Below, in pieces: positions 20,638 through 29,691 of a stretch of DNA of 64,000 bases (position 1 is its first letter; each line of letters starts with the position of its first letter). Made by a program: the position numbers and the translations under genes. This stretch comes from CAZRHR01 sp964578885. GTDB taxonomy: Bacteria; Bacteroidota; Bacteroidia; CAIKAF01. The notes below the pieces were generated by a model. The model saw only the letters and a list, made by a program, of their open reading frames with translations. It was not told the DNA's origin and did no database searches. The stretch covers positions 159,967-223,966 of the forward strand of contig CAZOEO010000003.1 in the NCBI GenBank assembly GCA_964578885.1, in the 5' to 3' direction.

Positions 20638-21603
20638 ATGCACCTTTGCGAATGGCCATATTTTCTCGGATTGAGATTACACCAATGGTGGATGAAACAA
20701 CATGCGTCCAAGGGCCCACTGCCTACCGTCGTGGTAGGTAATCTTTCTACCGGAGGAACCGGAAAATCATCCCTTTTACTCCAACTAACACCCTATTTCC
20801 TCGAACTCGGACTTCAACCAGCCCTGCTTTCCAGAGGATACGGGAGAAAAAATACCCAAACAGACCACTGGGTTCAGCCCACCGATTCTCCCGAACAAGC
20901 CGGTGACGAACCACTATGCTTTAAACAAACTTTTCCCCAACTTCAAGTTTTGTGCGCGGCCGATCGACAAAAAGGACTTCAACAATTAAAGCGTTTACAG
21001 CCAACACCCGACTTCGTATGGATGGATGATGGGTTCCAACATCTTTACCATATTCCATCCTTGGCCATGGTGCTCGTCACCTTTGAAGAACTCATGGGAA
21101 AACAAGCCTTACTGCCCGTAGGACGTTTCAGAGAGCCTAAAAGCGCCCTAATCCGGGCCCAAGCGGTCATCATCACCAAGATTCCAGAAGAAGAAACGGC
21201 CAATATCTCATTGTATCGGGAAAAACTACAATTACCGGCTCACATTCCACTTTTCGCCAGCCGATATTCCCATTCCCTGCCTAACGCTTTTACAGCCAAA
21301 AAGGCGGTACTCATTACAGGGATTGCCAAGCCTAAGCCACTTGTTCATTTTCTCGATAATCAAGGTATTTCCCTCATTCACTTGAACTTCCCGGACCATC
21401 ATGCCTTCCAAAAAAAGGACTTGAAATCCATAAAACATTACATGGAACAAGGGCTGCCAATTCTTACCACAGCCAAAGATCAGCCCCGACTGCACGCAGC
21501 AGGCATTACCTTTGCACAAACGGTTCACGTTCATCATCATTTTTTGGAAAACCAACTCCACCAACTCATTGAAATCATTAGAAAGCATGTGGGAAAACAT
21601 TGA
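20638..21603 (+). CDS. lpxK: Tetraacyldisaccharide 4'-kinase
   Basis: 321 residues. LpxK phosphorylates the 4' position of the lipid A disaccharide at the inner membrane. Visible signatures: the Walker A loop GGTGKSS (residues 39-45), LLSRGYGR (about 63-70) and DDGFQH (130-135), all characteristic of the family; the N-terminal 20 residues are hydrophobic and aromatic as expected for the membrane-facing part. The start is forced: an in-frame TAA sits two codons upstream (20632-20634). TATCTTTA just before the gene is one base off the -7 promoter box, so the transcript may have a very short leader. The end overlaps punA by 17 bases. Length is normal. Confidence 0.95.
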   Translation: MHLCEWPYFLGLRLHQWWMKQHASKGPLPTVVVGNLSTGGTGKSSLLLQLTPYFLELGLQPALLSRGYGRKNTQTDHWVQPTDSPEQAGDEPLCFKQTFPQLQVLCAADRQKGLQQLKRLQPTPDFVWMDDGFQHLYHIPSLAMVLVTFEELMGKQALLPVGRFREPKSALIRAQAVIITKIPEEETANISLYREKLQLPAHIPLFASRYSHSLPNAFTAKKAVLITGIAKPKPLVHFLDNQGISLIHLNFPDHHAFQKKDLKSIKHYMEQGLPILTTAKDQPRLHAAGITFAQTVHVHHHFLENQLHQLIEIIRKHVGKH

Positions 21604-22393
21604 AAACGCCGCACGATACATCCAGCAACGCACGCAACATTTTAAACCGGAAAAAGGGATTATTCTCGGTACTGGACTGGGAGCCGTGACCGACGCCATG
21701 GATATTCGTTGGACCATTCCTTATTCAGATATACCCGGTTTTCCTACCTCTACGGTACAAAGCCACTCCGGACAACTGCTTCTCGGCTATTTAAACCAAA
21801 CACCCGTGGTGGTGATGCAAGGACGCATCCATTACTATGAAGGCTACTCCCTGCAGGAAGTCGTTTTCCCCGTAAGAACCATGGGATTGTTAGGAATACA
21901 TACCCTTTTGGTCACCAACGCCGCCGGAGGACTCGCTCCTGCCATGGAAACAGGAGAAATCATGCTGATTACTGACCATATCAACCTTCTGGGAATCAGC
22001 CCACTCATGGGACCAAACGACGAAAAATATGGCCCGCGTTTTCCCGACATGATGGAACCTTATTCCCCTGAACTTTGCCAACTGGCAAGAACAAAAGCCC
22101 TGGAACTCGGCATTCGTCTGCATGAAGGTGTGTACGCCGTCGTATCTGGCCCAAGCCTGGAAACGCCCGCCGAATATCGCTATATTCGCACCATCGGGGC
22201 CGACGCAGTTGGCATGAGCACGGTACCAGAAGTAATTGCCTGCGTACACATGGGCATTCATTGCCTTGGACTCTCCGCCATCACAGACCTTGGCGTACCG
22301 GGTAAAATCAAAAAAACCGAACTGAAAGATGTACTGGCTGCTGCCGGAAGGGCGGGAAACAACATGGCCGCCATGATCCAAGCACTGGTTTAA
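21587..22393 (+). CDS. punA: Purine nucleoside phosphorylase (trimeric type)
   Basis: 268 residues. Cleaves purine (deoxy)nucleosides with phosphate to base and sugar-1-phosphate in salvage. Signatures: GTGLG (28-32), the phosphate loop QSHSG, GRIHYYEGY (79-87), VTNAAGGL (109-116), SGPSLETPAEYR (187-198) and GMSTVPE (209-215). The base-recognising position that is Asn in mammalian enzymes (N243 in ITNKV) appears as Asp here (about residue 234, ITDLG), so substrate range could include adenosine. The start at 21587 lies inside the end of lpxK; an open frame continues 25 codons further upstream but encodes only the lpxK antisense-frame shadow. Probably cotranscribed with lpxK. Confidence 0.93.
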   Translation: MWENIENAARYIQQRTQHFKPEKGIILGTGLGAVTDAMDIRWTIPYSDIPGFPTSTVQSHSGQLLLGYLNQTPVVVMQGRIHYYEGYSLQEVVFPVRTMGLLGIHTLLVTNAAGGLAPAMETGEIMLITDHINLLGISPLMGPNDEKYGPRFPDMMEPYSPELCQLARTKALELGIRLHEGVYAVVSGPSLETPAEYRYIRTIGADAVGMSTVPEVIACVHMGIHCLGLSAITDLGVPGKIKKTELKDVLAAAGRAGNNMAAMIQALV

Positions 22394-22398
22394 CTTTC

Positions 22399-22433
22399 TT
22401 TGGACAAGCCTTTGTGGCGACTTTGTATCTTTG
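22399..22433 (+). promoter_or_regulatory. Promoter of the yqeY operon
   Basis: TTTG at 22399-22402, a 23-base spacer, then TATCTTTG at 22426-22433, matching the Bacteroidota TTTG / TAnnTTTG form. The predicted transcript starts about 10-15 bases before the yqeY ATG. Confidence 0.65.
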
Positions 22434-22452
22434 TTCAAGTTAAACGAACTTC

Positions 22453-22905
22453 ATGAACTTAGAACAACAAATCAACGCCGATATTAAGGCCGCCATGCTG
22501 GCCAAAGCCGCGGACACGCTCAACGCCTTACGGGCCATTAAATCTGCCATTCTACTCGCCAAAACAGAAAAAGCAGGCATCACGGAATTATCGCCGGAAA
22601 CGGAATTGGCTATTTTGCAAAAATTGGCCAAACAACGGAAAGAATCCTTCGAACTTTATCAAAAAGAAGGAAGAGAAGACCTGGCACGCGAAGAAGATGT
22701 TCAGCTAAAGGTGATTGAAAAATACCTGCCGGCCCAACTTTCCGACGAAGCTTTGGATACGGAACTAAAAGCCATTTTGGCCCAGTCTGGTGTAACCGAT
22801 CCGGCCGGACTTGGAAAAGTCATGGGCATGGCCACCAAAGTCTTGGCGGGAAAAGCCGACAATGGAAGAATCGCACAGCACCTTCGGCAACTTCTCACGC
22901 CTTAA
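22453..22905 (+). CDS. yqeY: GatB/YqeY domain-containing protein
   Basis: 150 residues, the usual length for free-standing YqeY proteins, which resemble the C-terminal tail of amidotransferase subunit GatB and may bind tRNA; the physiological role is not established. Signatures: the N-terminal helix LEQQINADIKAAMLAK, LRAIKSAI, RKESFELYQKEGREDLA, EKYLPAQLS and the end KVMGMATKVLAGKADNGRIA. It is the first gene of a three-gene run; its stop (TAA 22903-22905) shares a base with the next start. It has its own well-formed promoter. Confidence 0.93.
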   Translation: MNLEQQINADIKAAMLAKAADTLNALRAIKSAILLAKTEKAGITELSPETELAILQKLAKQRKESFELYQKEGREDLAREEDVQLKVIEKYLPAQLSDEALDTELKAILAQSGVTDPAGLGKVMGMATKVLAGKADNGRIAQHLRQLLTP

Positions 22906-23423
22906 TGCAAATGGAAGAAACGATCATCAACCGGGTGGCGTCTTCTGGCCTGATTACCCTGGATCTGGAAAAAGATATTCCTGCGCCACAAGTGGTTGGC
23001 CTCGATTTAGCTCCTTTTCTGGTAGAAGGGCTCGTGCTGATGGAGAAAAAATTCCGCACCGACCTCCAATCGCTCGACATCCAAGCTTTTCAAGGAAAAG
23101 TGGTGGCGCTTTTCTGTAGTACAGAAGCCATCATTCCTCGTTGGGCATGGATGCTCATGGCGGCAACCTTGCAAGAACATCAGATCAAAAGCTTTTTCGG
23201 AAGTCGGGAAAAAGCCTACGAATGGGCTTTTTTGGCGCAATTACGCCGGGATTTGAAGCCAGAACAATTTGCAGGTCAGCGTGTGGTCATTAAAGGTTGT
23301 TCCGGAAACCTTGTGCCAGAATCTGCGTACACGGAAGTGGTGCAGCTTCTTCAACCTGTGGTGAAAAGCCTCATGTTTGGAGAACCCTGTTCTACCGTTC
23401 CTATTTTTAAACAAAAAGTATGA
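22905..23423 (+). CDS. DUF2480 family protein
   Basis: 172 residues matching the Bacteroidota-restricted DUF2480 family: INRVASSGLITLDLE near the N-terminus, a block with STEAIIPRWAWML, and the late VVIKGCSGN segment. Function unknown. No signal peptide or membrane segment, so it is cytoplasmic. The start at 22905 overlaps the yqeY stop (TAATG); an alternative ATG lies two codons later at 22911. The end overlaps the next gene by four bases (ATGA), so the three proteins are probably translated from one mRNA. Confidence 0.9.
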   Translation: MQMEETIINRVASSGLITLDLEKDIPAPQVVGLDLAPFLVEGLVLMEKKFRTDLQSLDIQAFQGKVVALFCSTEAIIPRWAWMLMAATLQEHQIKSFFGSREKAYEWAFLAQLRRDLKPEQFAGQRVVIKGCSGNLVPESAYTEVVQLLQPVVKSLMFGEPCSTVPIFKQKV

Positions 23424-23833
23424 AGTTGTTCGCTTTAGCAGGATTTTGGGGCCTTTTCTCCCTACAGGCGCAAACCTTTATTAAACCACAACCGCAACCG
23501 GAGGCCTTTTGGCGTCCCTGGCTAATAGAATCTTGTTCGGCGATTCCGGCACCGGCGGCTTCTGGAAATGAAAAACCCAAAGGCACCCTCGCCTACCAAA
23601 TTTCAAGTGAAGATTACAACTTGCGCATTTTTTGCCTCGAAGCAGATACCGCTTGCCTGCAACCTCAAGCCATGAAAGGAGGGTCTTTTACCCGGCATCC
23701 TCAGCTTTCTCCAGAAAAAGTATGGGTTTTACGGTACGAAGATGGGTCTTTGCTGAAAAAATCTGATGTAAGAAACCTACTAAAGCACAATGAATTACCT
23801 ATTCCCGGACGACAAAATCCTCCGGAAAAATAA
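23420..23833 (+). CDS. Small secreted protein of unknown function
   Basis: 137 residues that I do not recognise. The first 18 residues form a signal peptide (MKLFALAGFWGLFSLQAQ) with an Ala-x-Ala-like cleavage site, so the product is exported. The mature part has four Cys (CSAIP, RIFCLEADTACLQ) and a Pro-rich C-terminus. It overlaps DUF2480 by ATGA, so it is the third gene of the yqeY run. No lipobox and no T9SS signal; periplasmic location is the simplest reading. Confidence 0.75.
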   Translation: MKLFALAGFWGLFSLQAQTFIKPQPQPEAFWRPWLIESCSAIPAPAASGNEKPKGTLAYQISSEDYNLRIFCLEADTACLQPQAMKGGSFTRHPQLSPEKVWVLRYEDGSLLKKSDVRNLLKHNELPIPGRQNPPEK

Positions 23834-23849
23834 AATTCGTCTACTTTTT

Positions 23850-23880
23850 TTTGGGAAAAAAGGAAAATCACCTAATTTTG
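23850..23880 (+). promoter_or_regulatory. Promoter of tRNA-Gly
   Basis: TTTG (23850-23853), a 19-base spacer and TAATTTTG (23873-23880) form a consensus Bacteroidota promoter; the mature tRNA begins nine bases later. The boxes overlap only the tail after the preceding gene. Confidence 0.8.
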
Positions 23881-23889
23881 TGCCCCAAC

Positions 23890-23964
<75 letters not shown>

Positions 23965-23965
<1 letters not shown>

Positions 23966-23996
23966 AGTCCGATGTACTTACATCGGACTTTTTTTA
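23965..23996 (+). terminator. Rho-independent terminator of tRNA-Gly
   Basis: AAGTCCGATGTA (23965-23976) is the perfect inverse of TACATCGGACTT (23979-23990), followed by a T run. The stem begins at the last base of the encoded CCA. Confidence 0.93.
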
Positions 23997-24039
23997 TTTT
24001 CCACCATCCCATTTCCGACTTTTCACACGTTATTACCAC

Positions 24040-24513
24040 ATGGAAATGTGGATCATTTTGCTTTTAATCCTTTTGGCCATTTGGGGATGGGGCCATAGCC
24101 TGTATTGGAAAGGAAACATGGAAAAGCTGCAAAAAGACTTCGAAAAACAGGTGGAAGAAAGGGTGAATCTCCAAATACCGATGATTCGCAAGCAGGCCAT
24201 TGCACAGAGCCGAGCCGTCCGTTCGGGCCAAGTGAGTGAACAATGGCTTCCATTCTTTCCAGACTTCCCTTTTAATCCATCCGAAGCGCGATTTCTTGGC
24301 GCTCCGGTAGACATGGTGGTCTTTGATGGCATCGATGACCCGGAGACACCCGTTCATGTACACTTTCTTGAAATTAAAACAGCCAAGTCAAACCTCAGCC
24401 AACGCCAAAAACGAATTCGGGAAGCCATAGAAAATGGCAGGGTACACTGGAAAGAGATTCGCCTCATGCCACACGGATTCGAACGAACCAACGAATCTCA
24501 AGGCCGCGTTTAA
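24040..24513 (+). CDS. Holliday junction resolvase-like membrane-anchored protein
   Basis: 157 residues. One N-terminal membrane segment (residues 3-18), a charged, probably coiled region (25-60) and then a predicted nuclease-like core: PVDMVVFDGID followed by VHVHFLEIKTAKSNLSQRQ and the end HWKEI. This order matches the Holliday-resolvase-related domain (PF10107), whose D...E-x-K residues resemble a PD-(D/E)xK active site. Activity is predicted for the family, not shown. The start at 24040 is chosen because the open frame upstream runs through the tRNA gene. It converges with the yihY gene, four bases apart. Confidence 0.85.
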   Translation: MEMWIILLLILLAIWGWGHSLYWKGNMEKLQKDFEKQVEERVNLQIPMIRKQAIAQSRAVRSGQVSEQWLPFFPDFPFNPSEARFLGAPVDMVVFDGIDDPETPVHVHFLEIKTAKSNLSQRQKRIREAIENGRVHWKEIRLMPHGFERTNESQGRV

Positions 24514-24517
24514 GCCA

Positions 24518-25435
24518 TCAGAATGTACTTTGCACGCCTTTTACACTACGCGCGTGTCCGATGCTCACATTCAGCTCAAAACCAATAAGCAAAGCCAGGG
24601 CACTCAAAAAAAGCCACGACAAAAACAATGGTATGGTTCCCAGCGCGCCATACACATCATTAAAACTGCGGAAATGCTCCAGATAATAGGAAAATGCCTT
24701 TGAAAACAAAATGAGAAACAAAGTGGCCGCTGTTGCGCCAGCAGAAAAGAAACTCTTTCTTGCGAATCCGGGTGCACCCCATTGCAACATCCATTGAATA
24801 AAACCATACAAAAGGACAAAAGCCAACAAACCACTTGCATACGGCCAAAACCACTGCCAATTCGCCGGAAAGCCTATTTCAGTGAGCCAGGTAACTCTCA
24901 CGGACCGCAACATGGCAAACAAGGTAATCAGGGTAAAAAAAGCGAGCGTTAAACCCAGAGCTTGTCCCCTTTGCCGCCAAAACGAAGGCGGTGCAGATAC
25001 ATAAACAGAAGCTGTAAAGGCCCGCAGTAAACCATGAAAAGCATTGGAAGAAATCCACAAAGAGACCACCAATGTGAAGGAGAGCAATCCGGCCTTTCGA
25101 TTCCGCACAATGTCTAAAAGAGGCCACTTTACCGCTTTGTAAACTCCTTCAGGCAAAGCAGCGGCTACGGTATCTAAAATATCTTGCTGTAAATCCGGAA
25201 TCGGTGCGTAGGGAATCAGGGTAAACAAAAAAATAATGGAAGGAAAAATACCCATGAAAAAATGAAATGAAACCGCAGCCGCCCTGTCGTTAATGTTTCT
25301 TTGCTGTAATGCTTGAACATAAAGGCGCAGAATTTCAAAAATAGACACGCCTTCCAGGCCGGGCAAGGTCACCTTTTTCATCAAAAAGACCAAAGTCTGC
25401 CAACGATGCTTCAGGTCTTGCAAGCCAAACTTCAT
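24518..25435 (-). CDS. YihY/BrkB family inner-membrane protein
   Basis: 305 residues with about six membrane segments and the family signatures DRAAAVSFHFFMGIFPSIIFL near the N-terminus, a central GLLRAFTASVYV-type loop and the late FNDVYGALGTIPLFLSWL motif. The family was once annotated as ribonuclease BN or virulence factor BrkB; its transport or structural role is not settled. The start overlaps the nadC stop (ATGA), so it is translated with nadC from one mRNA. Length is normal. Confidence 0.93.
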   Translation of the reverse strand: MKFGLQDLKHRWQTLVFLMKKVTLPGLEGVSIFEILRLYVQALQQRNINDRAAAVSFHFFMGIFPSIIFLFTLIPYAPIPDLQQDILDTVAAALPEGVYKAVKWPLLDIVRNRKAGLLSFTLVVSLWISSNAFHGLLRAFTASVYVSAPPSFWRQRGQALGLTLAFFTLITLFAMLRSVRVTWLTEIGFPANWQWFWPYASGLLAFVLLYGFIQWMLQWGAPGFARKSFFSAGATAATLFLILFSKAFSYYLEHFRSFNDVYGALGTIPLFLSWLFLSALALLIGFELNVSIGHARSVKGVQSTF

Positions 25436-26286
25436 GCCTTTCGGATTTTTAGGCTGAAATCCATGTTTTTTACAGAATGCGTAAGGGCACCTAAAGAAAT
25501 GAAATCAACACCTGTGGCTGCGTAGGCCGCCAGATTTCCACCGTGAATGCCCCCACTCGCCTCTGTTTCTACTTTTCCATTCACCATTTTCAAGGCTTCC
25601 TGAATCTGCTCCGGTGAAAAATTATCGAACATAATCCGATGAATTCCGAGACAGGCCAAAGCCTCCTTTACTTCATTCAAATGACGGGTTTCTACCTCAA
25701 TTTTTCGATCTAATCCCTTGTCAGACAACCATGTGCGGGTGCGTTCCACGGCCAGGGTAATGCCACCGGCAGCATCTATATGATTGTCTTTCAGCATGAC
25801 CATGTCGTATAAACCAAACCGATGATTCATGCCGCCACCAATGCGTACTGCCTCCTTTTCAAAATAGCGAAACATGGGCGTGGTCTTGCGGGTATCCAAC
25901 AATCGCGTACGTCCTGTTCCTGCCAAGGCCACCCATTGTTTTGTCTGTGTAGCAATGGCAGACATGCGCTGAACGATGTTCAATGCCAACCTTTCACCTG
26001 ATAATAAGGTATGTACAGGCCCTTCCACTTCGGCCACCAGGGTTCCCACCTGCACCGAATCGCCATCCTGAACAAACCATTGACAGCTCGCTCCGGAATC
26101 CAGCGCCTTAAAAACTTTTTCAAATGGAATCTGCCCCGCAAAACAACCTGCTTCTTTGGCCCATAATTGTGCCGTTCCTCGTTGTTCCTGTGGAATGGAC
26201 GCCAACGTGCTGATGTCGCCTTCTTTTCCTAAATCTTCCCTGAGCGCAAGCTCAATCCAATTGTCTAAATCAAATTCCATTGCCAT
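25432..26286 (-). CDS. nadC: Nicotinate-nucleotide pyrophosphorylase (carboxylating)
   Basis: 284 residues. Converts quinolinate and PRPP to nicotinate mononucleotide, CO2 and PPi in NAD synthesis. Signatures in order: LREDLGKEGDIST, LSGERLALNIVQRMSAIAT, LDTRKTTP, GGMNHRFGLYDMVMLKDNH, IEVETR, IMFDNF, EASGGI and ISLGALTHS, all conserved QPRTase motifs. Start at 26286 (MAMEF) or two codons later; either gives normal length. It lies between DUF4783 (upstream, 9 bases) and yihY (overlap), forming one operon. Confidence 0.96.
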   Translation of the reverse strand: MAMEFDLDNWIELALREDLGKEGDISTLASIPQEQRGTAQLWAKEAGCFAGQIPFEKVFKALDSGASCQWFVQDGDSVQVGTLVAEVEGPVHTLLSGERLALNIVQRMSAIATQTKQWVALAGTGRTRLLDTRKTTPMFRYFEKEAVRIGGGMNHRFGLYDMVMLKDNHIDAAGGITLAVERTRTWLSDKGLDRKIEVETRHLNEVKEALACLGIHRIMFDNFSPEQIQEALKMVNGKVETEASGGIHGGNLAAYAATGVDFISLGALTHSVKNMDFSLKIRKA

Positions 26287-26295
26287 GAGGCAAAG

Positions 26296-26685
26296 TTATT
26301 CATTCACATCGAATCGAAGGGTTTGAATCAACTCCCGACCACCTAAAACTTTGAATAAAAGATATACCCTGAAAGGCTGCCGGCTGGTGGTGAGTTTTCC
26401 AATCACATATCGCGAGCCGTCGGCGCCTTGTCCCACATAACTCACCTGAAACTGAGACGGCCGGTGGTGATTAAAAAAATCCTGCACAATTTGCTCTGCC
26501 TGAGCTTTGCTGTAAGTTCCTTCTTTGGACACCAGGGTTAAATCCACACTTCCATGGAAATATTGGGCCAATGCCGGAGCATTTCCTGCGCCCAGCGCTT
26601 TGCTAATCTCCTCAAGCCCCTGCTGCCCAAATAGACCTGCCACCCAAAAATAACCCAACGCAAAAAGCAAAAGTTGACGCCTCAT
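26296..26685 (-). CDS. DUF4783 family exported protein
   Basis: 129 residues with a signal peptide (hydrophobic 4-18, cleaved near GLFGQQ). The mature part fits the NTF2-like DUF4783 family of Bacteroidota: ISKALGAGNAPALAQYF, then QAEQIVQDFFNHHRPS, then a VIGKLTT and YLLFKV strand pair. Function unknown; periplasmic location expected. It opens the DUF4783-nadC-yihY operon and diverges from rlmH across 60 bases. Confidence 0.88.
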   Translation of the reverse strand: MRRQLLLFALGYFWVAGLFGQQGLEEISKALGAGNAPALAQYFHGSVDLTLVSKEGTYSKAQAEQIVQDFFNHHRPSQFQVSYVGQGADGSRYVIGKLTTSRQPFRVYLLFKVLGGRELIQTLRFDVNE

Positions 26686-26745
26686 GAATACTTTATCGAT
26701 AAAATGATTCCCTTTGTCCTACCAAAAATTAAGCCAAAATTGAGC

Positions 26746-27231
26746 ATGGAAATCCGCCTGACGTGCATAGGAGAAACGAAACTATCCTTTATTATAGAAG
26801 GACTTGCATTCTATCAGAAGAAATTGCGGCATTATCATCCGTTTGTGCTGGACGAAATTCCGGATTTAAAACTTTCCCCCAACTTAAGTCCTGAGGAGCG
26901 GACGCAGAAAGAAGGCATAGTTTTGCTCAAAAAACTACAACCCGGCTTTGTGGTCTATCGTTTGGATGAACATGGAAAAATGCCAGACAGCTTGTCTTTG
27001 TCCAAACATCTGGCTTCCTGGCAAATGAGTGGAAAAAAAGGCGTTCAGTTCCTTGTAGGCGGTCCTTTTGGATTTTCGCCTGATGTTCGGCAAACCGTTC
27101 CGGATGCTTTTAGCTTATCCGCCCTCACTTTTCCCCATGACCTGGTACGCCTTATGGTAGTGGAACAACTTTACCGCGCCTGTACCATTTTAAAAAACGA
27201 ACCTTACCACCACGGCAACTTAAAATTCTAA
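26746..27231 (+). CDS. rlmH: 23S rRNA (pseudouridine-1915-N3)-methyltransferase RlmH
   Basis: 161 residues, a SPOUT-fold methyltransferase acting on helix 69 of 23S rRNA in the assembled ribosome. Signatures: start MEIRL, IEGLAFYQKKLRHY, the AdoMet-binding knot with FLVGGPFGFS, SLSALTFPHDLVRLMVVEQLYRA-type helix and the C-terminal YHHGNLKF. Start chosen at 26746, the ATG preceding the conserved first strand; the frame is open 24 codons further but that part crosses the divergent gene's start. Normal length. Confidence 0.95.
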   Translation: MEIRLTCIGETKLSFIIEGLAFYQKKLRHYHPFVLDEIPDLKLSPNLSPEERTQKEGIVLLKKLQPGFVVYRLDEHGKMPDSLSLSKHLASWQMSGKKGVQFLVGGPFGFSPDVRQTVPDAFSLSALTFPHDLVRLMVVEQLYRACTILKNEPYHHGNLKF

Positions 27232-27259
27232 GACCGGACGCCAGATTTGTTTACGGCTT

Positions 27260-29689
27260 CTACTGCCCTAAGTGCAGGAGATTCATCAGAAGTTTCATGG
27301 CGCCTGGCTGTCCGGCAGGAATTTGCCTGAAAAATGACAAGCCCGTGTACACCAGCCATCCTTTTCCATAAGGCCGCACGACCAGTAAACCTTGTACTGG
27401 CGATTCACCCGAATCGTTGGCAGACAGCATGGGCTGCCAGTTTTCATCCCATTTACTTACAGCATACAAGCCAATTTCCTGCACCCAACCGCGAAAATCT
27501 TCCGGCGTAATCAACTGAGGATGCGTAAACAAAGGATGGTGAGGATCCAGAAGTGTTACCTGTGTAGATTCTTCTGTAACGCGCTCACGACCCAATTGCA
27601 GTCCGGGAAACATGGAACCAGCAGGCAAACCCGCGGTGGTATTGTATTGCATCACCACTACTCCACCCTCGGCGGCAAAAGAAAGTAATTTGTCTTTGAG
27701 CATGGGAGCATCTTCCACCGTATTCAAAATACGCACGCCACACAAGATGGCGCGCTGGGCAGGATAAGACCACTTTCCCTGAACGGGATCCATCACTTGA
27801 ACGGCAACGCCAGTGCGCGTAAGCACTTCTGCCACCTCATCTCCTGCACCGGGAAGATACACCACCGGAAATTCCGGTAAAGTCAAAGGAACAAATGCAC
27901 AGGGAATAGCAGACTTTTCGAACCAAACCACGGGACCCGTATGCGGATAGGTCAAACTTCGCACCCTGCGATCCCAGATTTTTCCTCCGGAAACCACCTG
28001 AAAAGACAAACTGCCTTCACTTTTTCCACGAGCACCAGGCCGAATCATCACTTTCGTGGCAAATCGCTGACCAAAACGTTTGGCGGTCCAGGACGTATCT
28101 GGCCATCGCACTTCCCAGTTTTCCGGAACCACGGCTTTGAAGGAAAACGGCACGCCGACACGGTAAGCGGTCAATTCTACAAGTACTTCCTGCCATGCCT
28201 CCCGATTGGCGCAAAATACAGAAGGCTGCTTCACCTCCACCGCAAAATCAGGATACACCATTAAAGGCCGAATCCATTCTCCGTAAGAAGGATCGACTTC
28301 GCGGTACTGGACCGGCACACGCTTGGTGAATGTTTCGCCCCCAAAAGTAAACTTCACCACCATGGAAGCCAACGGTTCGTTCCATGGAGCATGTGGGAAC
28401 AGAGATCCCTCACCCTGAAAAAAATGACGGCTTAAACTTTTCTCTAACCAATACGGCTGTGAAAAAGGCAGGGAAGAGCTCAATCTGACTTTAAATCCTG
28501 TAGCCGTAGGCACTGGTGTATGTTCAAAAGGGCCATGGAGAGAAAATGAAAATGCTTCCGGGGCATGCACATCGTCGGCCAACACCAGACGCTTCACCTC
28601 TAGAGAATCACCCGCCAAAAACAAGTTTTTCGATACATTTGCCTGAAAATCAATGCCAAGACAAGCAAAAATCAATTCTTCACAGGCCGCCATTTTTTTC
28701 TTGGAATAAAAAGGCACATTGGCCGCGCGGATAAGTTGGTACACGCGTACCAAACCAACGGCAGAAGCGTCAGGTCTTTCCGGGTTAAAAGAACGAATGA
28801 CAGAATCAATGACCTGAGGAATAATGGATTGCGGCTGAAATCTTTTCCAGGTTAAATCGATACCCTCAAACAAATCGTTTCCGCTAATTTTTGAACCGCC
28901 CAACCATTGAAAATACTCATTGTTTTCGGAGTGGTTCGGTGCAGTGCCAAACCCCTGGCTTCTGTGCTGGCTGCGACTTATGGCAGCAAGCTCCGGATAA
29001 GACATGCCCAGCAACGGATTAAACTGTCCTACATTCATTTCAATAAATGTATCTGGCATTTCCAGACCCTGAAACCGATAAAAAAACGGCGAAGTATTCC
29101 AGAAAATCCGGGTGGGCCAACCGGCATCCTTTTGCTTCAGCGCATCGAAGGCTTCTTTAGAAAGCATGGCAGAAGCCGTATGATGTCCGTGTGTTCCGCC
29201 AGGCACCAAAGAAAATCTGGTGATAATTAAATCTGGTTGCCGCTCTTTTAAGAGAGCCATCACATCGCCCAACAAAGTGGCTCTGTCCCAATGTTCAAAA
29301 GTTTCTGTATAGGTTTTGGAATAACCGAAATCGTAGGCGCGGGTAAAAAACTGTTCGGCACCATCCAGTTCACGGGCCGCCATAAGTTCGCGGGTTCGGA
29401 TTAATCCAAGCATGGGACCCAAGTCTGGACCGATGAGATTTTGTCCACCATCTCCTCTGGTCAGAGAAATATAGGCCGTTTCCACTCTTTTCTCATTGGC
29501 CAACCAGGCCAAAAGTCTGGTATTTTCATCATCCGGATGAGCCGCCACATAGACGACAGATCCAACTACAGAAAGCTTTTTAATTTCATGTAAAATGGTG
29601 GAAGAGGACCATCTTTGGCCTGAAACAGCGCACATGCAAATCCAGGCACTCCACATCACCATCCAACGGAACCCGGATGTATAGACCAT
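27260..29689 (-). CDS. PIG-L family deacetylase, large exported form
   Basis: 809 residues with an N-terminal signal peptide (about 1-24). Residues ~40-250 form the GlcNAc deacetylase-like domain: AAHPDDE (zinc-binding His-Asp-Asp), RGDGGQN, RTREL and the late HGHH. The remaining ~500 residues are beta-rich with a C-terminal part resembling the large PIG-L-associated region of Bacteroidota proteins. Family members remove acetyl groups from N-acetylglucosaminyl substrates; this substrate is unknown. The start is 2 bases after the rpe stop, so it is the third gene of the lipA-rpe operon. Confidence 0.88.
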   Translation of the reverse strand: MVYTSGFRWMVMWSAWICMCAVSGQRWSSSTILHEIKKLSVVGSVVYVAAHPDDENTRLLAWLANEKRVETAYISLTRGDGGQNLIGPDLGPMLGLIRTRELMAARELDGAEQFFTRAYDFGYSKTYTETFEHWDRATLLGDVMALLKERQPDLIITRFSLVPGGTHGHHTASAMLSKEAFDALKQKDAGWPTRIFWNTSPFFYRFQGLEMPDTFIEMNVGQFNPLLGMSYPELAAISRSQHRSQGFGTAPNHSENNEYFQWLGGSKISGNDLFEGIDLTWKRFQPQSIIPQVIDSVIRSFNPERPDASAVGLVRVYQLIRAANVPFYSKKKMAACEELIFACLGIDFQANVSKNLFLAGDSLEVKRLVLADDVHAPEAFSFSLHGPFEHTPVPTATGFKVRLSSSLPFSQPYWLEKSLSRHFFQGEGSLFPHAPWNEPLASMVVKFTFGGETFTKRVPVQYREVDPSYGEWIRPLMVYPDFAVEVKQPSVFCANREAWQEVLVELTAYRVGVPFSFKAVVPENWEVRWPDTSWTAKRFGQRFATKVMIRPGARGKSEGSLSFQVVSGGKIWDRRVRSLTYPHTGPVVWFEKSAIPCAFVPLTLPEFPVVYLPGAGDEVAEVLTRTGVAVQVMDPVQGKWSYPAQRAILCGVRILNTVEDAPMLKDKLLSFAAEGGVVVMQYNTTAGLPAGSMFPGLQLGRERVTEESTQVTLLDPHHPLFTHPQLITPEDFRGWVQEIGLYAVSKWDENWQPMLSANDSGESPVQGLLVVRPYGKGWLVYTGLSFFRQIPAGQPGAMKLLMNLLHLGQ

Positions 29690-29691
29690 GT

